Part shown: positions 24,748 to 33,711 of the stretch, piece after piece
Layout: every line of letters begins with the position of its first letter
How positions within the stretch are numbered: the stretch's first letter is position 1
Origin: Streptomyces colonosanans
Lineage (GTDB): Bacteria > Actinomycetota > Actinomycetes > Streptomycetales > Streptomycetaceae
Direction of reading: 5' to 3'
Length of the DNA stretch: 61,177 nucleotides
NCBI RefSeq assembly: GCF_001866645.1
Contig: NZ_MLYP01000003.1
Coordinates: 1 to 61,177 of the forward strand
Notes under the pieces: generated by a model
Database searches by the model: none
Told to the model about the DNA's origin: nothing
What the model saw: the letters and a program-made list of their open reading frames with translations, nothing else
Program-made: the position numbers and the translations under genes

Positions 24748-26069
24748 CGTTCCCCCTCCCCGTCGGGGGGTGGTGCGTGCATGAGCACGCGCGCCGCCCT
24801 GCGGCCGGAGGTGTCCATCACGTCGAGGCGCCATCCGGCGACCACGACGGTGTCGCCCTCGGCCGGGATACGGCCGAGTTCGGTGGCGACGAGGCCGGCC
24901 AGGGTCTCGTACGGGCCCTCGGGCACCCGCAGCCCGACGCGTGCCAGCTGGTCGACGCGGGCCGAGCCGTCGGCCGAGTACAGCGCCCGGCCTGCCGCGT
25001 CCGTGCCGGCCGGGGCCAGATCGGGTGTCCACTGTGGGTCGTGCTCGTCGCGCACCTCGCCGACGACCTCCTCGACGATGTCCTCCAGCGTGGCGACCCC
25101 GGCGGTGCCGCCGTACTCGTCGATGACGACGGCCATCGTGTGCTTGCCGGAGAGCCGGTCCAGCAGCCGGTCGACGGTGAGGCTCTCCGGGACGAACAGC
25201 GGGTCGCGCATCACCTGGACGACCGAGTGGTGGGGCCGTGCCTCGGCGGGCACTGCCACGACGTCCTTGATGTGTGCGGTGCCGACGACGGTGTCGAGGT
25301 TGTCGCGGTAGACGGGGAAGCGCGACAGACCCGTCGCGCGCGTCGCGTTCGCCAGGTCCTCGCAGGTCGCCTGGGCGTCGAGGGCGATGACCTGGACACG
25401 CGGGGTCATCACGTTCTCCGCGGTCAGGTCGGCGAGGTTGAGGGTGCGGACGAACAGCTCGGCGGTGTCCGCCTCCAGCGCGCCCTCCTTCGCGGAGTGC
25501 CGGGCGAGCATCACCAGCTCCTGGGGGCCGCGCGCGGAGGCCAGCTCCTCGGCGGGTTCGATGCCGAGATGGCGCAGGACGCGGTTGGCCATGTTGTTCA
25601 GATGCCCGATGAACGGGCGGAACGCGGTGCTGAACCAGCGCTGCGGAGTGCCCACCCGCTTGGCCACGGCCAGGGGTGAGGAGAGCGCCCAATTCTTGGG
25701 CACCAGCTCGCCGACCACCATGAGGAAGATGGTCGACAGACCCGTGCCGAGGGCGAGGGCGAGGGACGCGGAGGTGGCGGGCGCCAGGCCCAACGACTTC
25801 AACGGGCCCGCGATCAGCTTGGCGATCGACGGCTCGGAGAGCATGCCGACCACCAGGTTGGTGACGGTGATCCCGAGCTGGGCGCCGGAGAGCTGGAAGG
25901 TCAGGCTCCGTACGGATTTCAGGGCGCCCGCCGCACCGCGCTCGCCGCGCTCCGCGGCGTGCTCCAGCTCGCTGCGCTCGACCGTGGTGAGTGAGAACTC
26001 GGCCGCGACGAAGCCACCGCAGGCGAGCGAGAGCAGGATCGCCACCAGCAGGAGGAGCACTTCGGTCAT
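24744..26069 (-). CDS. CNNM/CorC-type membrane protein with CBS and CorC domains (first of two)
   Basis: A 441-aa protein of the same family as its downstream partner but with all three parts: CNNM membrane domain (about 1-190; CGGFVAAEFSLTTVERSELE, VVGELVPKNWALSSP), CBS pair (about 215-335; LSRFPVYRDNLDTVVGTAHI, VIDEYGGTAGVATLEDIVEE) and CorC_HlyC domain (about 350-430). The ATG at 26069 has a GGAGGTGA ribosome binding site. The 4-nt overlap with the second gene suggests a heteromeric or paired ion transporter (inference). Confidence 0.9.
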   Translation of the reverse strand: MTEVLLLLVAILLSLACGGFVAAEFSLTTVERSELEHAAERGERGAAGALKSVRSLTFQLSGAQLGITVTNLVVGMLSEPSIAKLIAGPLKSLGLAPATSASLALALGTGLSTIFLMVVGELVPKNWALSSPLAVAKRVGTPQRWFSTAFRPFIGHLNNMANRVLRHLGIEPAEELASARGPQELVMLARHSAKEGALEADTAELFVRTLNLADLTAENVMTPRVQVIALDAQATCEDLANATRATGLSRFPVYRDNLDTVVGTAHIKDVVAVPAEARPHHSVVQVMRDPLFVPESLTVDRLLDRLSGKHTMAVVIDEYGGTAGVATLEDIVEEVVGEVRDEHDPQWTPDLAPAGTDAAGRALYSADGSARVDQLARVGLRVPEGPYETLAGLVATELGRIPAEGDTVVVAGWRLDVMDTSGRRAARVLMHAPPPDGEGER

Positions 26070-26209
26070 CGGGTCACCTCCGTCCCAGGATCGTCCAGGG
26101 ACGCGACGACCGCGCGATGTCGGTAGGGGGAGGGTCGCCCGTCGGGGAACGCTCACGCCCTTCCATGGTGGAGCTCGACCCCCTCATGGTAAAGCTCTCG
26201 TAAAGCGGG

Positions 26210-26626
26210 TCAGTGTGCGAAGGGCTTGACCCAGCGCCGCCACTGCTCCTCGGGCGCATACCCCGCGGCCCGCCACGCGTGATGAGCCCTCTCGTTGCGC
26301 TCCAGGACCATCGCGTCCCCGCGGCGCCCCCCGAGCCGTACGAACCGCTCCGCCGCGGCGGCCAGCAGCGCCGAGCCGATTCCGAGTCGGCGCCGCTCGG
26401 GGTGGACGGCGAGCCGGTACAGATGGCACCGCCAGCCGTCGAAGCCCGCGATCACCGTGCCGACCAGCTCGCCGTCCCTCCCCCAAGGTCTCGACTCCGC
26501 TCGACCAGGGGGGACCCCCATCGCCAGGATCAGCGCCTCGGGGTCGCGGGCGACCAGCCGCGCCACGCCGTCCCGGTCGTCGCTGATGCTCGTGCCCTCG
26601 GCTGCCGCCTTCCAAAAGCTCAGCAC
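26210..26626 (-). CDS. GNAT acetyltransferase carrying an in-frame palindromic insertion
   Basis: A GNAT N-acetyltransferase. The acetyl-CoA loop is in LAVHPERRRLGIGSALLAAA, and RNERAHHAWRAAGYAPE closes the fold. Two oddities. A 43-bp palindromic repeat (26478-26520) inserts about 14 residues (MGVPPGRAESRPWG) between ALILA and RDGELVGTV, just before a core strand. The homologous N terminus (LRIRAAGPEDLDAV) extends to 26665 without a usual start. An ATG at 26678 lies in another frame and is followed by TGA; removing a duplicated AACT would join it to that frame. Expression may now depend on the GTG at 26626. Confidence 0.7.
   Translation of the reverse strand: MLSFWKAAAEGTSISDDRDGVARLVARDPEALILAMGVPPGRAESRPWGRDGELVGTVIAGFDGWRCHLYRLAVHPERRRLGIGSALLAAAAERFVRLGGRRGDAMVLERNERAHHAWRAAGYAPEEQWRRWVKPFAH
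26478..26520. repeat. Palindromic repeat element inside the GNAT gene
   Basis: The 43-bp element starts CTCCCCCAAG and ends AGGGGGGACCCCCA, with a central complementary pair (TCGACTCCGCTCGA). It shares both ends with the 34-bp copy at 61058, whose centre is shorter. Streptomyces genomes contain many such palindromic units, mostly between genes. Here it lies in frame in a coding sequence. Confidence 0.75.
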
Positions 26627-26722
26627 GGCGTCGAGGTCCTCGGGCCCGGCGGCTCGTATCCGCAGATCAGTTAGTCATGCGGCGATCACATCATGCGCCG
26701 TGATCTCGGGCCTGCAATTCCA

Positions 26723-26770
26723 GCATGGGGACTCAAGGGCATGGGGACTCAAGGGCATGCGGACTCAATG
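26723..26770. repeat. Three tandem 16-bp repeats
   Basis: The unit GCATGGGGACTCAAGG occurs perfectly at 26723 and 26739, and with two changes at 26755. It fills the gap between the ABC permease stop and the GNAT gene. No function is evident. Confidence 0.75.
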
Positions 26771-26784
26771 ACGTGCCGGGTGCG

Positions 26785-29352
26785 TCATTCGTGCGCGATG
26801 GCCGCCAGCACGTTCATCCGCGACGCACGCAGCGCGGGCAGCAGCGCCGCCACCACCCCCACCACGGCCGAACCCACCACCACGGCGACGATCGTGCCCC
26901 ACGGGATGGCCAGCGCCTTCATACCCTTCAGCGCGAGGACCTGCTGCGCGCACACGCCCCACACGAGGCCCAGCGCCAGCCCGAGCACCGCCCCGAAGAC
27001 GGCGATCACCACCGCCTCCAGCCGGATCATCCGGCGAAGCTGTCGCCGGGCGAGCCCGATGGCGCGCAGCAGCCCGATCTCACGGGTGCGCTCGACGACC
27101 GACAGGGCCAGGGTGTTGACCACCCCGAGCACCGCGATGACGATCGCCAGGCCGAGCAGCGCGTACACGAGGTAGAGCAGCACGGCGATCTGGTCGTGCA
27201 CCAGTTTCTTGTAGTCGGCCTGGTCGCGGACCTGGACCTGGGGGTACGCGTCGAGGGTCTTCTCCAGACGGGTCCGCAACCGGTCCTTGAGCCTGCCGGG
27301 CGCGGCGTTGACGTACAGCACGGAGTCCTGTCCGCCCGGCACATACTTCTCGAGCGTCGCCATCCCGAAGAACAGCCCGCCCTGCACGCCGAAGCCCTGC
27401 GCCCCGCCCTGGTCAGTGAGCGCGCCGACTTTCAGGTCGGTGCGGCGTCCGCCCGGGAACTGGACGGGGATCGTGCTGCCGAGGTGGACACCGTGGTCCC
27501 TTGCGAACCTCACGTCCATGGCGACGGCGCCGTCCGTGAGCGCCCTGGCCGTGTTTCCCTGGGCATAGGTGATGTGGGCGACGTCGTCGAGCTGCGGATC
27601 GTAGCTCCCGGCGATGGTCTCGACGCGTTTGCCGTCCGGTAGCCGCACCGCCACGGCGGTGTGCCGCTCGCGGACGACGAGCCCGATGCCGTCGGCGGCG
27701 CGGACCCGGTCGGTGATCTCCCGCGGGAACGGGCGGAAGGTGCTGCTCTGCACCATGAAGTCGGCGCCCAGTGTCTTGTCGATCTGCTGGTCGAAGGACT
27801 TGGACATGGAGGTGCTCGCCACCGACATCCCGCCCACCAGGGCGAGCCCGACCATCAGGGCGGAGGCCGTGGCGCCGGTGCGGCGCGGATTGCGCAGGGC
27901 GTTGCGCTGGCTCATCCGCCCGACCGAGCCGAACAGCGCCGGGAAGGCAGCGCCCAGCACCCGGATCACCGGGCGTACCAGCAGGGGGCCGGCGATCACC
28001 GTCGCGACGAGCGTGAAGACCACGCCGATGCCGAGGAGGGAGGTGGCCGTCGCGACCCTCGTCGCCCGTGCCACGCCCGCCAGCGCGGCGACACCGAGTG
28101 CCCCGACGATCGCCCCCGCCACCGCGCGGACCTTCAACGGACGTCCCACACCGGCGACTTCCGCGTCCACCAGGGCCGCCATGGGGGAGACCGCGGCCGC
28201 CCGCCGGGCCGGGAGGTAGGCCGCCACGAAGGTGACGCCGACCCCGACGACATACGCCGAGACCGGAGTCACCCAGCCGATCACCATCTCGGTGGACCTG
28301 AGGTTCATACCGAACACGCTCATCAGCCGGATCAGCCCGGCCGCGAGCCCGATGCCGGCGGCGAGCCCGAGCGTCGAACCGGCCAGCCCCAGCAGCAGCG
28401 CTTCCGTCAGCACGGACCGGCGCACCTGCCGCCGGTCGGCGCCCAGGGCACGCAACAGGCCCAGTTCCCGGGTGCGCTGGGCGATGAGCATCGAGAACGT
28501 GTTGACGATGAGGAACACGCCCACGAGCACGGCGATGCCGGCGAATCCCAGCATCACGTACTTGATCACGTCGAGGAACGCGCCGAGCCGGTCGGTGTTG
28601 GACTTGGCCTGTTCGCTCGCGGTCCTCACGTCGTACGCGGACGAGGAGAGCGTGGCGACGATCCGCTGCTTGAGCCGGGCGTCGTCGACGCCGGGCGCCG
28701 CGTCCACCGAGATGCTCGTGGCCGCCGCGCGGTTGCCCAACAGCTTGGCCTGGGCGGTCGGGGTGTCCAGGAAGACCAGGGCGGCGCCCGGGTTGGTGGT
28801 GGTGAACGTGGCGATCCCGACGACCCGGACGGTGAACGAGCCGGGCTGCGCGAGGACCGTCAGCGTGTCCCCGATCCGTACGTTCCTGCGCCCGGCGGTG
28901 TCCGCGTCCACGAGCGCCTCGCCGGGGCCGCGCGGTGCGTGTCCGGAGGTGAGTTTCACCGGGCTGCGCTTGGTGACGTACCAGTTCTTGGCGATGGTGG
29001 GCGCGCCGGTGGTCGGTCCCACCGGGTCGCGCCTTCGGTCGACGACCGTGACGTCGCTGACCGCGACGTCCACATGGGCGGCCGCGACGCCGTTGACCTC
29101 GGCCACCCGTGCGGCCAGCGCCGCGGGCAGGGCCTCGGTGGCACCGGTGGGTAGCCGCGCGGCCAGGTCCTCCTTGGGGCTCACGGTCACATCGGCCGCC
29201 GTGGAGGCGAACAGCCGGTCGAAGGTCCGGGTGACCGTGTCCGAGAAGATCAGGCTGCCCGCGACGAACGCCACGGACAGCAGGACGGCCAGCGCCGACA
29301 GGGCCAGCCGTCCCTTGTGCGCGAGGAAACCGCGCAGTGTCGCCTTCAGCAT
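26785..29352 (-). CDS. FtsX/MacB-family ABC transporter permease
   Basis: An 855-aa permease with two FtsX units. One transmembrane helix (about 17-40) precedes a large extracytoplasmic MacB-like domain, followed by three helices (first FtsX block about 260-390). A second pair of helices near 420-475 leads to a second extracytoplasmic domain and a final FtsX block (about 730-855; LGVVNTLALSVVERTREIGL). Its ATPase is encoded 12 nt upstream. Such systems in actinobacteria export lipids or peptides, or act by mechanotransmission. The substrate is unknown. Confidence 0.9.
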   Translation of the reverse strand: MLKATLRGFLAHKGRLALSALAVLLSVAFVAGSLIFSDTVTRTFDRLFASTAADVTVSPKEDLAARLPTGATEALPAALAARVAEVNGVAAAHVDVAVSDVTVVDRRRDPVGPTTGAPTIAKNWYVTKRSPVKLTSGHAPRGPGEALVDADTAGRRNVRIGDTLTVLAQPGSFTVRVVGIATFTTTNPGAALVFLDTPTAQAKLLGNRAAATSISVDAAPGVDDARLKQRIVATLSSSAYDVRTASEQAKSNTDRLGAFLDVIKYVMLGFAGIAVLVGVFLIVNTFSMLIAQRTRELGLLRALGADRRQVRRSVLTEALLLGLAGSTLGLAAGIGLAAGLIRLMSVFGMNLRSTEMVIGWVTPVSAYVVGVGVTFVAAYLPARRAAAVSPMAALVDAEVAGVGRPLKVRAVAGAIVGALGVAALAGVARATRVATATSLLGIGVVFTLVATVIAGPLLVRPVIRVLGAAFPALFGSVGRMSQRNALRNPRRTGATASALMVGLALVGGMSVASTSMSKSFDQQIDKTLGADFMVQSSTFRPFPREITDRVRAADGIGLVVRERHTAVAVRLPDGKRVETIAGSYDPQLDDVAHITYAQGNTARALTDGAVAMDVRFARDHGVHLGSTIPVQFPGGRRTDLKVGALTDQGGAQGFGVQGGLFFGMATLEKYVPGGQDSVLYVNAAPGRLKDRLRTRLEKTLDAYPQVQVRDQADYKKLVHDQIAVLLYLVYALLGLAIVIAVLGVVNTLALSVVERTREIGLLRAIGLARRQLRRMIRLEAVVIAVFGAVLGLALGLVWGVCAQQVLALKGMKALAIPWGTIVAVVVGSAVVGVVAALLPALRASRMNVLAAIAHE

Positions 29353-29364
29353 GCTCGCCTCAGC

Positions 29365-30189
29365 TCAGTCCTCGTGACCAGCCGTGCCGTCGAAGGTTGC
29401 ATCGGGGGTCTGGCGGCCTCCTCCGGCGAAGAGGCGCATGCGTTCGAGTACCGCCTCCGCCGTCGGCCGCTCCATCTCGTCCACGATCCGGCCGTCCGCA
29501 AGGAACAGCACCAGATCGGAGTGGGCGGCCGCGCCCGGGTCGTGGGTGACCATGACGACCGTCTGCCCCAGCTCGTCGACCGCCTCACGCAGGAAGCCCA
29601 GGACCTCGAGACCGGCCCGGGAGTCGAGATTGCCCGTCGGCTCGTCCGCGAAGATCAGCTCGGGGCGTGAGGCGAGCGCCCGCGCGCAGGCGACGCGCTG
29701 CTGCTGCCCGCCGGACAGCTGCGACGGCCGGTGTTTCAGCCGGTCGCGCAGGCCCAGCGTGTCGATGACCTGGTCCACCCACTGCTGGTCGGGTTCCTGA
29801 CCGGCGATGTCCATGGGCAGCGTGATGTTCTCGGCCGCGTTGAGCGTCGGGATCAGATTGAAGGACTGGAACATGAAACCGATCCGGTCCCGGCGCAGCC
29901 GGGTCAGCTCGCGGTCCTTCAGCCCCGTGATCTCGGTGTCGCCGAGCCAGACCTGACCGGCCGAGGCGGTGTCGAGCCCCGCCAGGCAGTGCATCAGCGT
30001 GGACTTCCCCGAACCCGAGGGGCCCATGACCGCGGTGAAGCGGCCGCGCGCGATGTCCACGTCGACCGCATCGAGGGCGAGCACCGTCGTCTCGCCCGAG
30101 CCGTACGCCTTCGTCAGACCGCGTGCACGGGCGGCGAACCGGTCCGCCCCGGCACGGCCTGGGGCGTGCTCCGCAGCAGCAGTGGACAA
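29365..30189 (-). CDS. ABC transporter ATP-binding protein (LolD/MacB type)
   Basis: A 274-aa ATPase: Walker A GPSGSGKST, Q-loop FMFQSFNLIPTLNAAEN, signature LSGGQQQRVACARALA, Walker B LIFADEPTGNLD and the switch His in VMVTHDP. I chose the TTG at 30189 because GAGGAGG lies 5 nt upstream, with a TACGCT -10 box (complement of 30245-30250) further up. It forms an operon with the FtsX permease gene that follows. Confidence 0.92.
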   Translation of the reverse strand: MSTAAAEHAPGRAGADRFAARARGLTKAYGSGETTVLALDAVDVDIARGRFTAVMGPSGSGKSTLMHCLAGLDTASAGQVWLGDTEITGLKDRELTRLRRDRIGFMFQSFNLIPTLNAAENITLPMDIAGQEPDQQWVDQVIDTLGLRDRLKHRPSQLSGGQQQRVACARALASRPELIFADEPTGNLDSRAGLEVLGFLREAVDELGQTVVMVTHDPGAAAHSDLVLFLADGRIVDEMERPTAEAVLERMRLFAGGGRQTPDATFDGTAGHED

Positions 30190-30328
30190 GACCGCCTCCT
30201 CGGTCGTGGACGCCCCGGCGTCCCCGTCTTCGCTGTCTTGGCCGAGCGTAGTGTGATGTGCGGCGCACCCGGTATCCCCCAGAAGTCCACGCGCGTCTGC
30301 GCCACGGGTCGTGCCCCGGACACCCGGT

Positions 30329-31093
30329 TCAGCTCGCAGCGTCCCCCTGCTCGTCCCGCGCACGCCCGTCCTGCGGCCCGGCACCGACGGGCAGCACGGG
30401 CACCGTCCCGTCCCACCTCCCGCCGAGCCGGGGTGCCAGCCAGTCGGGTGCCCCGGCACGGAAGTCGGCGGGCGCGTACGCCCCGGCCCCCGCGGGCAGC
30501 GCGCCGAGCAACGGCGCCCCGGCCACCACCGGAAGATCCGCGAGGTTGCACCGTGCCGCGAGATCGGGTGCCTCGGGCCAGCTACCGATGACGACACCCG
30601 CCAAGTCCAGCCTTTGACGTCTGAGTTCACGGGCCGTCAGCTCGGTCGTGTTGAGCGTGCCGAGGCCCGCCGCTGCGACCACCACTACCGGCGCCGCCAG
30701 CAGCCGTGCAGCGTCCGCCAGGGTGCCACCCTCCTCGTCGAACCGCACGAGCAGCCCGCCCGCGCCCTCGACGAGCACCAGGTCGTGCTCGACGGCCAGT
30801 TTGGCGGCCGCCTCCGCCACCTCGTGCGGCCGCACCGGCGGCATCCCGGCACGCCGGGCCGCCGTGGCGGGCGCCAACGGCTCCGGATAGCGGCCGAGTT
30901 CGAGCGTGGTCAGCGCACCCGAGAGCCGGGCCACCTCGTCGGCGTCCCCGCGCTCGTCCGGACCCACGCCCGTCTGCGCCGGCTTGAGCACGGCCACGGA
31001 CCGCCCCGCCGCGACCGCCACCGCGGCGACGGCGGCGGTCGTGACCGTCTTGCCGACCTCCGTGCCGGTCCCCGTGATCACCAGTACCGACAT
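30329..31093 (-). CDS. bioD: Dethiobiotin synthetase
   Basis: A 254-aa ATP-dependent synthetase that closes the ureido ring of dethiobiotin from DAPA and CO2. The P-loop GTGTEVGKT (8-16) and LVLVEGAGGLLVRF mark the family. The ATG at 31093 is 1 nt past the bioA stop region, so bioBAD is one tightly packed unit. The last 40 residues (Gly/Pro/Arg-rich) look unconserved. Confidence 0.93.
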   Translation of the reverse strand: MSVLVITGTGTEVGKTVTTAAVAAVAVAAGRSVAVLKPAQTGVGPDERGDADEVARLSGALTTLELGRYPEPLAPATAARRAGMPPVRPHEVAEAAAKLAVEHDLVLVEGAGGLLVRFDEEGGTLADAARLLAAPVVVVAAAGLGTLNTTELTARELRRQRLDLAGVVIGSWPEAPDLAARCNLADLPVVAGAPLLGALPAGAGAYAPADFRAGAPDWLAPRLGGRWDGTVPVLPVGAGPQDGRARDEQGDAAS

Positions 31094-31094
31094 G

Positions 31095-32375
31095 TCATCC
31101 CTTCCGTGCCGCCGCGCACACCGCGCGGGCGATCCGTGCCACGTCCGCGTCATCGCTCACGTACGGCGGCATCGTGTAGACGAGGTCGCGGAACGGCCGC
31201 AGCCACACACCCTCCTGCACCGCGGCCCGCGTCGCCGCCGCCAGGTCCACCTCGTGGTCGAGCTGGACGACCCCGATGGCGCCGAGGACCCGCACCTCCC
31301 GCACCCCGGGCAGGGACGCCGCCTCCGCGAGCCCTTCCCGCAGCCCCGTCTCGATCCGCCTGACCTCCGACTGCCAGTCCTGGCCGAGCAGCAGGCCGAG
31401 CGAGGCGCAGGACACGGCGGCCGCCAGCGGATTGCCCATGAAGGTGGGACCGTGCGCGAGCACCGGCACCTCGCCCCGGGAGATCCCGTCGGCCACCCGC
31501 GGGGTGCACAGCGTCGCCGCCATGGTCAGGTAACCGCCGGTCAGCGCCTTGCCCACACACATCACATCCGGCGTCACCGCCGCATGGTCCGCGGCGAACA
31601 GCGCGCCGGTGCGCCCGAACCCCGTGGCGATCTCGTCGAAGACGAGCAACACGTCGTGCGCGTCGCACGCCTCGCGCAGCACCCGCAGATAGGCGGGGGA
31701 GTGGAACCGCATCCCGCCCGCGCCCTGCACCACAGGTTCGACGACCACCGCGGCCAGTTCGTCCGCGTGCCGTTCGACCATCGCGCGCAGATGGTCCGCG
31801 TACGACTCCTCGTACGCGGCCGGCGGCGCCTTGGCGAACACCTGCCGGGGCAGCACGCCTTGCCACAGCCCGTGCATCCCGCCCTCGGGGTCGCACACGG
31901 ACATCGGGTTCCAGGTGTCGCCGTGGTAGCCGCCGCGCCAGGTCAGCAGGCGTTGCTTGCCGGGGCGGCCGAGCGAACGCCAGTACTGCAGGCACATCTT
32001 GACCGCGACCTCGACCGACACCGAACCGGAGTCCGCGAGGAAGACGTGCTCCAGCCCCTCGGGCGACATGTCGACAAGGAGCTTGGCGAGCCGGACGGCG
32101 GGCTCGTGGGTGAGCCCGCCGAACATCACATGGCTCATCCGCTCCAACTGGGCGCGCACGGCCTCGTTGAGCACCGGGTGGTTGTAGCCGTGGATCGCCG
32201 ACCACCAGGACGACATGCCGTCGACGAGCTCGCCGCGGCCGTCAGCGAGCCGCAGGCGCACCCCGCTCGCCGACTCCACGACGAACGGCTCCTGGCGTCC
32301 GGGCATGGGACCGTACGGATGCCAGACGTGCCGCCGGTCCAGGGTCAGCAACTCGTCCAGGGGCAGCTCAGGCAT
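31095..32375 (-). CDS. bioA: Adenosylmethionine-8-amino-7-oxononanoate aminotransferase
   Basis: A 426-aa class III aminotransferase producing DAPA from KAPA with SAM as amino donor. Features: WHPYGPM at the N terminus, [45 protein letters not shown] and the PLP lysine in [16 protein letters not shown]. The ATG at 32375 overlaps the bioB end by 8 nt, so it is translationally coupled. Confidence 0.95.
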   Translation of the reverse strand: MPELPLDELLTLDRRHVWHPYGPMPGRQEPFVVESASGVRLRLADGRGELVDGMSSWWSAIHGYNHPVLNEAVRAQLERMSHVMFGGLTHEPAVRLAKLLVDMSPEGLEHVFLADSGSVSVEVAVKMCLQYWRSLGRPGKQRLLTWRGGYHGDTWNPMSVCDPEGGMHGLWQGVLPRQVFAKAPPAAYEESYADHLRAMVERHADELAAVVVEPVVQGAGGMRFHSPAYLRVLREACDAHDVLLVFDEIATGFGRTGALFAADHAAVTPDVMCVGKALTGGYLTMAATLCTPRVADGISRGEVPVLAHGPTFMGNPLAAAVSCASLGLLLGQDWQSEVRRIETGLREGLAEAASLPGVREVRVLGAIGVVQLDHEVDLAAATRAAVQEGVWLRPFRDLVYTMPPYVSDDADVARIARAVCAAARKG

Positions 32376-33564
32376 TGGGCGCGAGATCCGTTCCGGCGCC
32401 CCGGCGGCGCACGGCGACCAGGTCCGTACGGGGCTCGCCCGCCTGCGGGTCGGGAGACGCGGCACCGGAACCACAGACGCCACCGCCCCCATGGGACCCG
32501 CATCCGGCCCTCTCGTGGGAGCCGCACCCGGCGCTCTCATGGGACCCGCACCCGCCCGCCGCCCGGTGCTCCGGCAGCGTCACCTGGTCCGCGCTCTCCA
32601 CCTCGAACCCGGCGTCCGCGATCATCTCCAGGTCGGCCCGGCCCGCCTGACCCTCGCTGGTGAGGTAGTCACCGAGGAAGATCGAGTTGGCCAGGTGGAG
32701 CGCGAGCGGCTGCATCGTACGGAGGTGGACCTCACGGCCGCCCGCGATGCGCACCTCGACGTCCGGGCACACGAACCGCACCATCGCCAGGATCCGCAGA
32801 CACCGCTGCGGGGTGAGGTTCCACTCCTTCGCGAGCGGCGTGCCCTCGAACGGGATCAGGAAGTTGACCGGAACCGAGTCCGGGTCCAGTGCGCGCAGCG
32901 AGAAGACCACGTCCACCAGGTCCTCGTCGGTCTCACCCATGCCCGCGATCAGGCCCGAGCAGGCGGACAGGCCGGCCGCGTGCGCCTTCCGCACGGTGTC
33001 GACCCGGTCGTCGTAGGTGTGCGTGGTGGTGATGTCGGCGTAGGTCGCCTCGGACGTGTTCAGGTTGTGGTTGTAGGCATCCGCGCCCGCGGCCCGCAAC
33101 CGCTCGGCCTGGCCGTCGGAGAGCAGACCCAGGCAGGCGCACACCTCGACGTCCTCGTTCTGCTCCTTGATCGTCCGGATCGTCTCGGAGACCCGGTCCA
33201 CGTCCCGGTCGGTGGGCCCGCGACCGCTCGCCACCAGGCAGACCCGCTTGGCACCGCCCGAGACGCCCGCCGCCGCGGCCTTCGAGGCGTCGTCCGGTTT
33301 GAGCCAGGTGTACTTGAGGATGTCCGCCTTCGAGCCGAGCCGCTGGGAGCAGTAGGAACAGTCCTCGGGGCACAGACCGGACTTCAGGTTGACGAGATAG
33401 TTGAGTTTCACCCGTCGCCCGAACCAGTGACGGCGCACCTTGGCGGCCGCCGCCACCACATCGAGCACATCGTCGTCGGACGTGGCGAGGACGGCGAGCG
33501 CCTCCTCGCGGGTCGGCGCCTCGCGCCGCAACCCCTTGTCCACCAGCGTGTTCAGCAGGTTCAT
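32368..33564 (-). CDS. bioB: Biotin synthase with Cys/His-repeat tail
   Basis: A 398-aa radical-SAM enzyme that inserts sulfur into dethiobiotin. The radical-SAM cluster motif CPEDCSYC (Cys65, 69, 72) and the second-cluster region ([23 protein letters not shown]) are present. After about residue 340 comes an unusual tail with three tandem CGSH units ([24 protein letters not shown]) and VCGSG, encoded by 24-bp DNA repeats at 32491-32559. It might bind metal or Fe-S cluster intermediates (inference). ATG start; first gene of bioBAD and divergent from bioF. Confidence 0.95.
   Translation of the reverse strand: MNLLNTLVDKGLRREAPTREEALAVLATSDDDVLDVVAAAAKVRRHWFGRRVKLNYLVNLKSGLCPEDCSYCSQRLGSKADILKYTWLKPDDASKAAAAGVSGGAKRVCLVASGRGPTDRDVDRVSETIRTIKEQNEDVEVCACLGLLSDGQAERLRAAGADAYNHNLNTSEATYADITTTHTYDDRVDTVRKAHAAGLSACSGLIAGMGETDEDLVDVVFSLRALDPDSVPVNFLIPFEGTPLAKEWNLTPQRCLRILAMVRFVCPDVEVRIAGGREVHLRTMQPLALHLANSIFLGDYLTSEGQAGRADLEMIADAGFEVESADQVTLPEHRAAGGCGSHESAGCGSHERAGCGSHGGGGVCGSGAASPDPQAGEPRTDLVAVRRRGAGTDLAPNA
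32491..32559. repeat. 24-bp tandem repeats in the 3' end of bioB
   Basis: Nearly three units of 24 bp begin at 32491, 32515 and 32539. They encode the repeated CGSHE-x-AG segment of the BioB tail. The unit length is a multiple of three, so copy number can change without frameshift. Confidence 0.75.
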
Positions 33565-33628
33565 GAGAGCCGATCCTGTCCTATGGGTGCACGTCGGGCC
33601 AAGGAGACTTCGCACAACAGGCACCGTT

Positions 33629-33654
33629 CGGGGTGTGGGTATCACCACACCCCG
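33629..33654. promoter_or_regulatory. Inverted repeat in the bioB-bioF divergent spacer
   Basis: Perfect 10-nt arms CGGGGTGTGG and CCACACCCCG with a 6-nt centre lie midway in the 147-nt spacer. The position suits an operator controlling both directions, for example for a biotin-responsive TetR-type (BioQ) or GntR-type (BioR) repressor, neither of which is in this window. It does not match BioQ or BioR consensus sites that I know. Confidence 0.5.
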
Positions 33655-33711
33655 GACAGCCCGTCACGCCACTAGGGTCTGTGCACTGCCTACAAAAGCA
33701 CCGGAGGACCC

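Noticed and set aside
27661..29154. 497-codon plus-strand frame opposite the FtsX permease
   Set aside because: His/Asp/Gly-rich shadow composition; the minus strand encodes a clear permease.
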